From: CAJQQK01 sp965224225
Lineage (GTDB): Bacteria; Pseudomonadota; Alphaproteobacteria; Rhizobiales; Hyphomicrobiaceae
Length of the DNA: 64,000 nt
Assembly (NCBI GenBank): GCA_965224225.1
Contig: CBDCZF010000001.1
Coordinates: 1-64,000, forward strand
Reading direction: 5' to 3'
Shown here in pieces: positions 38,446 through 46,727 of the stretch (positions are counted from its first letter, which is position 1; every line of letters starts with the position of its first letter). The notes below the pieces were generated by a model. That model was not told the origin of the DNA, made no database searches, and worked only from the letters and a program-made list of their open reading frames with translations. The translations under genes and the position numbers were made by a program.

Positions 38446-39621
38446 TCACACCGCCTCACTCGAAATCACTGCGCCTTCAGCCAGCATCTGCTCGATGCGG
38501 CCATCGTCGAGGCCGGCCTCGCGCAGGATCTCGGCCGAATGCTGCCCAAGGCTCGGGCTCAGTGCCGTGAAGTGGCCGTGGCCCGGCGTGCGCACGACCG
38601 GTGCCGCGGTGTCGGATGCAACCACCGACATTCGCGCGCCTTCGATGGCGTCCGTCTGGGGATCGGCGAGCCAGTCGCCGTAGTCGTTGATCGGGCCGGC
38701 GAGCACGCCTGCTTCATGCAAGCGCTCGACCCAGTCGGCGACCGTCCGCGTTGCAACGATGGCATCGACAAGTTCGGCCAATTCATCGATGTTGCGGGCG
38801 CGATCCTCGAATGTCCTGAAGCGCGGATCGGCAGCGAGATCGTCGCGTTCGAACGCCTTGCAGATATTCGTCCAGCAATTCTCGCGTACCAGCGTCAACG
38901 CCAACCAGCCATCCGCCGCCTTGTAGCTGCCGGCCGGCGCATTGATCTTGCCCGGGATGCGGTTCTCGACGCTGTATTCGAGCACCTTCGCACCCTGGAT
39001 CGCAACCGCGCTCTGGACAAGCGAGATGTCGAGCAGTTGTGCCTCGCGCTTGGCAGGATCGCCCCAGAGCGCCATGGTCGCGGCCTGGAAGCCGTAGAGC
39101 CCCGTCAGACAATCGATCAGCGTCATGTCGACCTTGGCCGGTACGCCGGCACGCCCGCAATTGATCGCCATGAAGCCCGACATCGCCTGGGCAATGGTGT
39201 CGCTCAGCGGCCGCCTCGACTTCGGACCAGTGAGTCCGAAACCTGAAACGGCGACAACGATGATCTTTGGATTGCGTGCCTTGAGCGCCTCAAAGCCGAA
39301 GCCGAGACGCTCGGAAACGCCCGGCCGGTTGTTATCGATAACGACATCGGACTTGGCAGCGAGATCCAGGATGACGTCGACAGCACCCGCTGCCTTGATG
39401 TCAAGGCTGAGGCTTCGCTTGCCGCGGTTGTAATAAATGAATGAACCCGACTTGCCGTCGTAGCCCGCTCCCAGAACGCGCATCCAATCGCCGGATGGTG
39501 GCTCGACCTTGACGACGTCGGCACCGTACTCGGCAAACAGGCCGCCGCAATGCGGACCTGCAACGCCCTGGGAGAGGTCGAGAATTTTGAGGCCGGCAAG
39601 CGGTTTCGAAAAAGCGTTCAT
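38446..39621 (-). CDS. Class III (CaiB/BaiF) CoA transferase
   Basis: CoA transferase of 391 residues moving CoA between carboxylic acids. The start MNAFSKPLAGLKILDLSQGV is standard for the family; longer in-frame starts are rejected. Motifs are AEYGADVVKVEPPSGDWMR, YYNRGKRSLSLDIK and the catalytic aspartate region KVDMTLIDCLTGLYGFQA. The family includes formyl-CoA, carnitine-CoA, mesaconyl-CoA and citramalate/itaconate CoA transferases. It is divergent from the MaoC and CitE-like genes, which supports a branched C5 dicarboxylate substrate. Confidence 0.88.
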   Translation of the reverse strand: MNAFSKPLAGLKILDLSQGVAGPHCGGLFAEYGADVVKVEPPSGDWMRVLGAGYDGKSGSFIYYNRGKRSLSLDIKAAGAVDVILDLAAKSDVVIDNNRPGVSERLGFGFEALKARNPKIIVVAVSGFGLTGPKSRRPLSDTIAQAMSGFMAINCGRAGVPAKVDMTLIDCLTGLYGFQAATMALWGDPAKREAQLLDISLVQSAVAIQGAKVLEYSVENRIPGKINAPAGSYKAADGWLALTLVRENCWTNICKAFERDDLAADPRFRTFEDRARNIDELAELVDAIVATRTVADWVERLHEAGVLAGPINDYGDWLADPQTDAIEGARMSVVASDTAAPVVRTPGHGHFTALSPSLGQHSAEILREAGLDDGRIEQMLAEGAVISSEAV

Positions 39622-39800
39622 GAGATCAACCCTGCAATCAAACCGGCGGCCAAGGTAAGCTAGTCGATTGTTAGGGTGGACGTTCCTGCAATCAGCCATG
39701 TGATTGTGCCGGCCTGCCGGAGCGGCGCCACTCGCGGCCAGGATTGCCCTGAGTTCATACTGTCGCCCAAAGTGGTGCAGCGAAACGAAAGAGGGTGGCG

Positions 39801-40253
39801 ATGGCCGGGTTATATTTCGAGGAGTTCGAGGTCGGTATGGAGTTCAACCATGCCCTGACGCGGACGGTGACGGAAATGGACAACGTGCTGTTCACGGCGC
39901 TGACCCACAATCCGCAGCCGCTGCATCTCGACGAAGAGTTCGCCAAGGGCACCGAGTTCGGCCAGCGCCTGGTCAACTCGCTCTTTACGCTCGGCCTCGT
40001 GATCGGCATCAGCGTCGGCGATACGACGCTCGGCACGACCATCGCCAATCTCGGCATGACCGACTGCCGCTTCGCAAACCCGGTGTTTCACGGCGACACG
40101 ATCACCTGCAAGACGGTGGTAAAGGAGATGCGCGAATCAAAATCGCGGCCCACTGCCGGCCTCGTGATATTCGAGCACTACGGCCACAACCAGCGCGGCG
40201 AAGAGGTCGCCTATTGCGTGCGCACAGCATTCATGAAGAAGAGGCCGGCATGA
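39801..40253 (+). CDS. MaoC-family enoyl-CoA hydratase
   Basis: Hot-dog fold hydratase of 150 residues. Start MAGLYFEEFEVGMEFNHALT follows GAGGG. The active-site motif is NPQPLHLDEEFAK (hydratase Asp/His), with FGQRLVNSLFTLGLVIGI after it. It is close to mesaconyl-CoA and itaconyl-CoA hydratases in length and motif. Its stop overlaps the next start as ATGA, so it is translationally coupled to the CitE-like lyase. Confidence 0.88.
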   Translation: MAGLYFEEFEVGMEFNHALTRTVTEMDNVLFTALTHNPQPLHLDEEFAKGTEFGQRLVNSLFTLGLVIGISVGDTTLGTTIANLGMTDCRFANPVFHGDTITCKTVVKEMRESKSRPTAGLVIFEHYGHNQRGEEVAYCVRTAFMKKRPA

Positions 40254-41149
40254 TCATACGCTCCTGGCTATTCGTCCCCGGCGACAGCGAACGCAAGATG
40301 GAAAAGGCGGCCGGAAATCCCGCGGATGCGCTGATCGTCGATCTCGAGGATTCGGTCGCCAACGAGCGCCAGCAGATCGCCCGTGACATGAGCCGCGATT
40401 ATCTGACCCAGCGCGCCGACCGCTCCAAGCAGCAGCTCTGGGTGCGCATCAATCCGCTCGACACCGACCTGTCGCTGCCCGATCTTGCCGCCGTCATGCC
40501 CGGCAGCCCGGACGGCATCTGCCTGCCAAAGGTCTATTCGGCAAAGGACATCAATACGCTCGACAACTACCTTTCAGCCCTCGAAGCCCGCGAAGGCATA
40601 GAACCCGGCGCGACCAAGATCCTCTGCGTGGCGACCGAGACGGCAGCCTCGCTGCTGACTTTCCACACCTATCTCGAAGGCGTTAGCAAGCGGCTGACTG
40701 CGATGACCTGGGGCGGCGAGGACTTGTCCGCAGCCCTCGGCGCCAGCGACAACCGCCACCCCGTCAGCGGCGACTATGACGATCCCTACCTGCTCGCCCG
40801 CTCGTTCACGTTGGCGGCAGCCCGCGCCATCGATGTGCAGCCGGTCGGCGTCGTCTACACCAACTTCCGCGACTCCGAAGGATTCGAAGCCGAGTGTCTG
40901 CGCGACCGCAAGTCAGGCTTCATCGGCAAGGTCGCGATCCATCCGGCACAATCCGAAATCGCCAACCGGGCTTTCACACCGTCCGATGACGAGGTCGCGC
41001 ATGCCCGCCGTGTGATCGAGGTGTTCGCTGACAACCCCGGCATGGGCACCGTCGGCCTCGACGGTATGATGCTCGACATGCCGCACCTGAAGCAGGCGCG
41101 GAATACGGTGGCGCTGGCTGAGGAGATTGCGAAGCGGAGTGGCGGCTAG
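40250..41149 (+). CDS. CitE-like CoA-ester lyase (HpcH/HpaI aldolase family)
   Basis: Mg-dependent TIM-barrel lyase of 299 residues that splits a beta-hydroxyacyl-CoA such as malyl-CoA or citramalyl-CoA. The start MIIRSWLFVPGDSERKMEKA is canonical. Metal/CoA motifs include IVDLEDSVANERQ, the conserved CVATETAASLL glutamate, WGGEDLSAALGA and KVAIHPAQSEI. It is encoded directly after the MaoC hydratase, and the pair resembles itaconyl-CoA hydratase plus citramalyl-CoA lyase. Malyl-CoA or beta-methylmalyl-CoA lyase activity is an alternative. Confidence 0.88.
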   Translation: MIIRSWLFVPGDSERKMEKAAGNPADALIVDLEDSVANERQQIARDMSRDYLTQRADRSKQQLWVRINPLDTDLSLPDLAAVMPGSPDGICLPKVYSAKDINTLDNYLSALEAREGIEPGATKILCVATETAASLLTFHTYLEGVSKRLTAMTWGGEDLSAALGASDNRHPVSGDYDDPYLLARSFTLAAARAIDVQPVGVVYTNFRDSEGFEAECLRDRKSGFIGKVAIHPAQSEIANRAFTPSDDEVAHARRVIEVFADNPGMGTVGLDGMMLDMPHLKQARNTVALAEEIAKRSGG

Positions 41150-41225
41150 AGCGCCGGGCGAGGGCCAGCCCTCGCGCTCCCGTTGGAGGACACCTCCAAA
41201 CCTCCGCTTATTTTGCGTGTCAGGG
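41147..41225. repeat. Hairpin region with a partial end of the 266-bp MITE family
   Basis: TAGAGCGCCGGGCGA at 41147-41161, overlapping the lyase stop codon, is identical to the outer 15 bases of the 266-bp element at 43275 and 63566. It is followed by GAGGGCCAGCCCTC and TTGGAGGACACCTCCAA hairpins and CTTATTTTGC, which may act as a bidirectional terminator between convergent genes. The MITE relation could be chance or a residual end. Confidence 0.45.
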
Positions 41226-42131
41226 CTACCCAACCGTCAAATAACAGCCAAGCGCCGCCTCGGCCGGAATCAGCGTGCGGCCGTCCCCGAGTTGGCTTGC
41301 GGCGATGCCGGCATCCCTGGCCGACTGCAGTGCGCGCGCGGGATCTCCCCTAAAGCCGATTGCGGCAACGGTCATCTCGGGCACAATCTCAGCGCCACCT
41401 AGATGACTTGCCGCATCGCCATGCGTCATGAACTGCAAACGGCCGCGATCGAGACGGATTTGGAAACCGTCGATATGGCCGAGCGGGGTCGCCGGACGGT
41501 TGGTGAACTTGGCCAGGCGATCGGCACTGCCGCCCGGATACTCCGAGACAAACAGCACGCTCTCGAGAGCGCTGATGCCGTTGGCGGCCGAGACATAGCG
41601 ATCCTGCCACATGTCATCGGGCGTATGATGGGTCAGCATCTGGATGCGCCCTTCGGGGAACGAGCCAAGCTCGGGACGTGCCAGCGTAAAGGCAACCTCA
41701 CCCGGGCTGCCGTCAGCGCGCTCGATCTGCCGGCGCAGGTGGACCGTCGGCAGTACGGAAAAGCCGGTCGCCTCGAGCCGGCCGCGCTCGGCCTCCGCAT
41801 CAGCGACGGCAAAGGCTGCGAGATGCACACCTTCGTGCCGCGCGAGACAGTCGCGCAAGTGTTGCGAGACGGGGCTCTCCACACCGTCGATGGCGACCAG
41901 GAATTCGAGATAGCCGCCTTCCAACATGACCAGACGATTGGCGGTGCCGGTCGGCTGCAACTTGCCGGTCTCCGGATCGCGGTTGCCATGCACGGAATAG
42001 GGCGTCAGGGGAAAGCCCAGCGAGGTCAGCTTGGCCGAGCAATAGTCCATGTCGTGGACGAACCAGCCGACATGGTCGAGGTAGACCTCGCCGGCGCCGG
42101 GCAATTGCGGGTGGTTGGATGGGTTGGCCAC
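41226..42131 (-). CDS. VOC-superfamily (glyoxalase-like) protein
   Basis: Protein of 301 residues with two betaalphabetabetabeta modules. The first begins VYLDHVGWFVHDMDYCSAKL, with the metal-ligand-type histidine in LDHVG. The centre has GGYLEFLVAIDG and EGVHLAAFAVADAEAE. The second module includes YVSAANGISALESVLFVSE. VOC enzymes include isomerases, dioxygenases and thiol transferases; no specific reaction can be assigned. It is followed by an alpha/beta hydrolase gene in the same direction upstream, 187 bases away. Confidence 0.75.
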   Translation of the reverse strand: MANPSNHPQLPGAGEVYLDHVGWFVHDMDYCSAKLTSLGFPLTPYSVHGNRDPETGKLQPTGTANRLVMLEGGYLEFLVAIDGVESPVSQHLRDCLARHEGVHLAAFAVADAEAERGRLEATGFSVLPTVHLRRQIERADGSPGEVAFTLARPELGSFPEGRIQMLTHHTPDDMWQDRYVSAANGISALESVLFVSEYPGGSADRLAKFTNRPATPLGHIDGFQIRLDRGRLQFMTHGDAASHLGGAEIVPEMTVAAIGFRGDPARALQSARDAGIAASQLGDGRTLIPAEAALGCYLTVG

Positions 42132-42318
42132 GTCAGAAACTCCGCGTCATCGAAGGGAACGGCTCGGCGGCAAGGTAGCACGGCAGGGCACGGTTGTCCG
42201 GCAAGTGGTGAGAAGGAGAGGATTGGCGCGCTATGGCCGGAGAGGGAAAGCCGGCCTTCAATCGGCACCAACTACTCGTCGACCTTGGACGCCGTTCCAC
42301 CAAACCCGGCCGCAGCAC

Positions 42319-43131
42319 TCATCCTTCGATTTCCTTCCCAAAATCCGCCAGGCTTTGGGCCAGTCGGACGGGGCGCTCGACTGGAATCATGTGGCCACAA
42401 TCTTCCCACTCCTCACGCCGATGATCCATGATTTGATCAGAGAGGCGGTCGATCACCTCAGGATCGCGAAACACGCGATCGCAATGGCCGGTGATTATCA
42501 GGGTCGGAATCGCAATCGCGCCCCAGTCCACATTCCAGTTTGTCGCGGAAGAATTGCGGATGATGTTCATGAGCCCGCTATCCTTCGGCACAGGTTCATA
42601 GTCTTGACTGAATGCGTTCGGGCGGGCCGCTTGCAGCGCTTCGGGGTTCAGGATCATCGGGCTCATCAAGTCGCCAAAGACGGCCATGCCCAATCGGGAG
42701 GCGACGACGGGAAGAGCGTCATTCACCCAGGCAATGCGTGGGCCGATTTCACGAAGAGTGTTGAGAAGAACGAGGCCGGCGCAGGCTGCTCCGCCCAAGT
42801 ATGCGCGGGCCGCGTAAAGCCCGCCAATGGAAAGGCCGACTAGAATGGGTTTGGAGCCACCATGTGCGGCGACGACACGGCCGACGTCCTCGACGATGAG
42901 CGTATCGTTAAGTTCCGTGCCAGGCGCGAATTCGGAACCGGCCTGACCTCGGAGGTTGTAGGAGACTGTGCCAAAGCCGGCTGCTCGAAGGTCGGGAGCC
43001 ACAACGGCCTCCCAATGATCGGTCGTCCCGGTAATCGCGTTGACAAAAACGAATGTCGGGGCGCCTTCGCGGCGGGGCGGATGAGCGATGACGTAGAGGC
43101 CGTTGGCATCGTCGATGCGCAAGATGGTCAT
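42319..43131 (-). CDS. Alpha/beta hydrolase
   Basis: Cytosolic hydrolase of 270 residues. The nucleophile elbow is VGLSIGG (Ser), the acid is probably the Asp of ITGHCDRVFRDP, and the histidine is in DCGHMIPVERP, giving a complete triad. The oxyanion-hole loop is FVNAITGTTDHW. It resembles the 3-oxoadipate enol-lactonase branch but lacks decisive markers. The open frame lies on the minus strand in the same direction as the VOC gene. Confidence 0.82.
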   Translation of the reverse strand: MTILRIDDANGLYVIAHPPRREGAPTFVFVNAITGTTDHWEAVVAPDLRAAGFGTVSYNLRGQAGSEFAPGTELNDTLIVEDVGRVVAAHGGSKPILVGLSIGGLYAARAYLGGAACAGLVLLNTLREIGPRIAWVNDALPVVASRLGMAVFGDLMSPMILNPEALQAARPNAFSQDYEPVPKDSGLMNIIRNSSATNWNVDWGAIAIPTLIITGHCDRVFRDPEVIDRLSDQIMDHRREEWEDCGHMIPVERPVRLAQSLADFGKEIEG

Positions 43132-43274
43132 TGAACGAGCTTCCCTAATGCGGATGTTTCCGCCCTCACGTCAGCTGAAGGCATTGGAGATATTCACGTA
43201 GTCCTGCGGCAGGGGCCTTCTTTGATATCTTTTGGCGAAGCTAACGTCAGCCTCGCCCGAGCTTCAAGCCCTTC

Positions 43275-43540
43275 TAGAGCGCCGGGCGATAAATGTGCAA
43301 CGCTTCACCGAGACGGATTTGACCGCTGGCCAGGAGCGTGTTGTGCCGTGATGCGGGTATCACAAGCGGCGCGCGACGCCGCCAGCGGCCAAATGCGTCC
43401 GGCCCTTCGGGTGACCTCTGGCGGCCCATCGGGTGCGTTGCGTCGCTTGCCCGATGCACCGCATCGCGCTGCGCGCCGCGCCTGCCCGAATGAACCGCCA
43501 GAGGTCATGAAGTGATGCACATTTATCGCCCGGCGCTCTA
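43275..43540. mobile_element. 266-bp MITE with TA ends, copy 1
   Basis: Begins TAGAGCGCCGGGCGATAAAT and ends with the reverse complement of that sequence, giving about 25-base terminal inverted repeats. The terminal TA on each side can be a target-site duplication, here within CTAG. Internal hairpins include TGACCTCTGGCGG paired with CCGCCAGAGGTCA and CATCGGG paired with CCCGATG. It is identical to the copy at 63566-63831 except for one base near 43353 (G here, A there). An ORF inside it is preserved only because the copies are near-identical and does not look like a gene. TA duplication fits IS630-like transposases. Confidence 0.9.
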
Positions 43541-43705
43541 GCCGCGAATTTAGTTCGCAAGCCCCGATACTGCTTCGAACGATCGTTCCCGCCCCAATCG
43601 GCAACATGAGCAGGAAGTTCTGGCATTGCCGAGGCAAGTCGGCGTAACGTCCCACTCTTGTGTCCGCCGCTTAAGGATCGCCCGGCCGGCACAGGGGGGC
43701 TTGCC

Positions 43706-44896
43706 ATGCGCCGCATCTATTTTCCCGTACTCCTGCGCAACCTCGACCGCGATCAGGCCGGCACCTTCGTGACGCTGTTCACGCTGGAAGCGGCAACGCG
43801 TGCGCTGATGATCACCATCGTGCCGCTCGAGGCCTACCGGCTGGTCGGCAGCGCGCTCGTCGTTAGTCTGATTTATTTCGTGACCAGCGGGCTCGGCCTC
43901 GTCGTATCGATCTTCCTGCCGACCATCATCCACAGGCTGACCCGGCGCTGGACGCTGACGGTCGGCTCGCTGTGCTACATCGCGTCCGCCGTGCTCTACA
44001 TGGTCGGTGACGCGGTGACGCTGGTTGCCGGCCTCGCCCTGCAGGTGGTGGCCGTCGCTATCCTCGACGTGGCGATCAATCTCTACGTGCTCGACCACGT
44101 GCCGCGCAGGGAACTCAATTCGTTCGAGCCCCGGCGCATGTTCTATGCCGGCATGGTCTACATCATCTGCCCGTGGCTCGGTGTTTACCTGCAAAGCAGC
44201 GTGATGCCTGGACTGACGTTTCTTGTCGTGGCGGTTCTGGCAATCATCTTCCTTGCCTACTTCTGGCACATGCGCCTCTCCGACGACAGAGCCCTGCAGG
44301 CGGCAAAGAAACCGCCGCCAAGGCCGATCAGCTATGTGCCCCGCTTCGCCTCACAGGCACGGCTGCGCCTCGCCTGGGTGCTCGCAGTCGGCCGCAATAG
44401 CTGGTGGATCATGTACTTCGTCTACCTGCCGATCCAGCTCACAGCCTCGAGCGTCAGTCCGGAACTGAGCGGAGCCATCGTATCGGCGGGCCTGGCGCCG
44501 TTGTTCCTGATCCGGATCTGGGCGCGGATCGCCAAGCGGCGTGGCATCCGGCCGATCATGGTCTTCGGCTATGCCTCATCGGGGCTGGTGACACTCGGCG
44601 TGGCGCTGACCACTGATCTGCCGACCATCTCGATCGGCCTCATTCTGCTTGCAGCGTTTTGTGCAACGATCATCGACGGTGCCGGCAATGTGCCGTTCCT
44701 GCGCGCCGTACATCCCTATGAGCGCGAATCGATGACTTCCGTCTACATGACCTTCCGCCATGCCGCCTCGCTGCTGACACCGGGCGTGTTTGCCGCCGTC
44801 CTGGTGTTCGCGCCGCTGCCATTCGTGTTTGGCACAAGCGCCGCCGTCGCGTTATCGATGGCGGGTCTGTCGCGGTTCATCCCGCGCAGGATGTGA
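43706..44896 (+). CDS. MFS transporter
   Basis: Inner-membrane major facilitator of 396 residues with about 12 hydrophobic helices. The start at 43706 is preceded by AGGGGGGC; an in-frame start at 43658 adds polar residues. The N-terminal region has LFTLEAATRALMITIVPLEAY, and the loop after helix 2 carries HRLTRRW. The central cytoplasmic loop is basic with a Pro stretch (KKPPPRPISY). No substrate can be assigned. The macrodomain gene follows after 29 bases. Confidence 0.82.
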   Translation: MRRIYFPVLLRNLDRDQAGTFVTLFTLEAATRALMITIVPLEAYRLVGSALVVSLIYFVTSGLGLVVSIFLPTIIHRLTRRWTLTVGSLCYIASAVLYMVGDAVTLVAGLALQVVAVAILDVAINLYVLDHVPRRELNSFEPRRMFYAGMVYIICPWLGVYLQSSVMPGLTFLVVAVLAIIFLAYFWHMRLSDDRALQAAKKPPPRPISYVPRFASQARLRLAWVLAVGRNSWWIMYFVYLPIQLTASSVSPELSGAIVSAGLAPLFLIRIWARIAKRRGIRPIMVFGYASSGLVTLGVALTTDLPTISIGLILLAAFCATIIDGAGNVPFLRAVHPYERESMTSVYMTFRHAASLLTPGVFAAVLVFAPLPFVFGTSAAVALSMAGLSRFIPRRM

Positions 44897-44925
44897 GGCA
44901 GACAAGCTGGATGGATGAGGTGGCA

Positions 44926-45444
44926 ATGAACAGGCTCAGGCTGATACAGGGGGACATCACGAAGCTTGCCGTCGATGCCATCGTCAATGCCGCGAACTCG
45001 ACGTTGCTTGGCGGCGGCGGTGTGGACGGGGCAATTCATCGGGGTGGCGGGCCGGAGATCCTCGCGGCCTGCAAGGAGATCCGGACGTGCCAGGGCGGCT
45101 GCGGGACCGGCGATGCCGTGCTCACGACGGCTGGCCTGCTGCCGGCCAGGTATGTCATCCACACAGTCGGGCCGGTCTGGAACGGTGGCGGCGACGGTGA
45201 GGCCGAACTTCTTGCGAGCTGCTACCGCCGGAGCCTCAGCCTGTGCATCGAGCACGGTCTCAGGACAGTTGCATTTCCCAATATCTCGACCGGCGTCTAT
45301 CGCTATCCCAAGCAAGCGGCAGCCGAAATCGCAACTGAGAGCGTACGCGCATTCGAGCGCCTCACCGAGCTCGATGAAATCACCTTCGTCTGTTTCGACG
45401 ACGACAATCACGCGATTTATCGCGCGCTGCTCGGCGAGACCTGA
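44926..45444 (+). CDS. ymdB: Macrodomain O-acetyl-ADP-ribose deacetylase
   Basis: Protein of 172 residues that hydrolyses O-acetyl-ADP-ribose or removes ADP-ribose from acidic residues. The start is at ATG 44926 after GATGAGG. Motifs are QGDITKLAVDAIVNAANSTL, the substrate loop GGGGVDGAIHRGGG and the diphosphate loop FPNISTGVYRYP. This is the MacroD/YmdB subgroup. It is convergent with the next MFS gene. No ADP-ribosyltransferase partner was seen nearby. Confidence 0.92.
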   Translation: MNRLRLIQGDITKLAVDAIVNAANSTLLGGGGVDGAIHRGGGPEILAACKEIRTCQGGCGTGDAVLTTAGLLPARYVIHTVGPVWNGGGDGEAELLASCYRRSLSLCIEHGLRTVAFPNISTGVYRYPKQAAAEIATESVRAFERLTELDEITFVCFDDDNHAIYRALLGET

Positions 45445-45455
45445 AGTCTTGGTCC

Positions 45456-46685
45456 TCAGCGGGTACTTGCAGCGGGAACCGAGTCGGCGCCTGCTGCGGT
45501 ATCCGGCCGGCTCTCCGGCAGGAGGAAGGCAGCCGCCGAGGCCAGAATTGCCGCCATGCCGAACAGCGTGAAGAGGGTTGCGAAGTCTCCGTCCCTGTCG
45601 AACAGCCAGCCGGCAAGATGGACCGTCAGCCCGCCGACGCCGAGCGCCAGCACGAACTTGGCACCGTAGGCAACCGCCCGCCAGCGAAAGGGCGTGTAGC
45701 GGGCGACCAGCATGTTTTCGGCCGCCGCGAAGGCCAGCATGAACCAGAACACCAGCAGGAGCGCGGCGAGCAGGCTGACGCCCTTGAACGATACGATCGT
45801 GAACAGCAGCGGAATCTGTAGCAGCCAGAACACGATATAGATCGAACGTGCCGAATAGCGGTCCGCCAGCCAGCCACCGAAAATGCTGCTGAGTGATGCG
45901 AGCCCGGAGACGATGCCGACGAAAATCCCGATCTCGGTATAACTGGCGGCGAACGCCTTGCTGAGCCCCATTTCGAGGAGCTTCGGCATGGTGTTAGTCA
46001 GGCCGGCATAAACGAAACCGGTACACGCCATGGTGATCGACAGGATGATGAACACACGCACAAACATGCTCGAATCGGAAGCGCCCTTGGCGACCCGGTC
46101 TCGTGTGATGTCGCTGATCCGACCCGACTGCCAGAAAAACAGCAAGGCGAAACCGGCAACGATGGCGGCAATGCCGGGAATGATGAAGGCCGCCCGCCAG
46201 GTGACATAGTCGATCATCAATCCGACAAAGACCGGGGCCAGCGCATTGCCGACTCCGCCGAACAGGCCGTTGATGCCGAGCGTCATGCCCTGGCGCCTGG
46301 CCCAGGAGACCAGCCAGGCTATGCCGACCGGATGATAGATCGAGGCAAACAGACCGATCATGGTCAGACCGATGAACAGGCCGCGGGAGTTCTCGGCCAG
46401 GCCGACGACGATCGCGCCGGCGCCGATGCCGAGGAAAAAGACGACCATCATGCCGATCTGGCTCCAGCGGTCGCCGAGCCAGCCGGCCGGCAGGGCGGCG
46501 ACGCCGAACAGCACCAGTCCGAGGCTCGACAGCCCGAGGAGTTCACCGTAGGCCATGCCGAATACGCTCGGCAGATGGAGCACCGCCGTCGCATAGAGCA
46601 CCGTGAACATATGCGCAAAGCTATGCCCGATGTTCGAGAAGACCATCGCCGTCAGCGCTTGTCGTTGTTCGTCGTGAACGTGCAT
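45456..46685 (-). CDS. MFS transporter
   Basis: Inner-membrane carrier of 409 residues, 12 helices. The MFS motif A-like loop is GWLGDRWSQIG between helices 2 and 3; GINGLFGGVGNALAPVFVG is helix 5. The N-terminus begins HVHDEQRQALTAMVFSNIGHSFAHMF, a form seen in sialate/cyanate- and fosmidomycin-type relatives. A second short loop is GWLADRYSARS. Substrate unknown. It is 42 bases downstream of the caspase gene in the same direction. Confidence 0.85.
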   Translation of the reverse strand: MHVHDEQRQALTAMVFSNIGHSFAHMFTVLYATAVLHLPSVFGMAYGELLGLSSLGLVLFGVAALPAGWLGDRWSQIGMMVVFFLGIGAGAIVVGLAENSRGLFIGLTMIGLFASIYHPVGIAWLVSWARRQGMTLGINGLFGGVGNALAPVFVGLMIDYVTWRAAFIIPGIAAIVAGFALLFFWQSGRISDITRDRVAKGASDSSMFVRVFIILSITMACTGFVYAGLTNTMPKLLEMGLSKAFAASYTEIGIFVGIVSGLASLSSIFGGWLADRYSARSIYIVFWLLQIPLLFTIVSFKGVSLLAALLLVFWFMLAFAAAENMLVARYTPFRWRAVAYGAKFVLALGVGGLTVHLAGWLFDRDGDFATLFTLFGMAAILASAAAFLLPESRPDTAAGADSVPAASTR

Positions 46686-46727
46686 GTCGAGATGCCGGGA
46701 GTGGCTGTGGCCGTGCCGATCGGGTTA

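Noticed and set aside
39704..40249. Long open frame through the MaoC gene fused to the CitE-like gene
   Set aside because: It only appears because the CitE-like frame is open upstream. The MaoC gene, with its own start and family motifs, occupies that DNA, and ATG 40250 gives the canonical lyase N-terminus.
43222..43515. ORFs of 90-97 residues in both 266-bp elements
   Set aside because: Both lie wholly inside the repeated element and match only because the copies are near-identical. No ribosome site, family or codon-use support.
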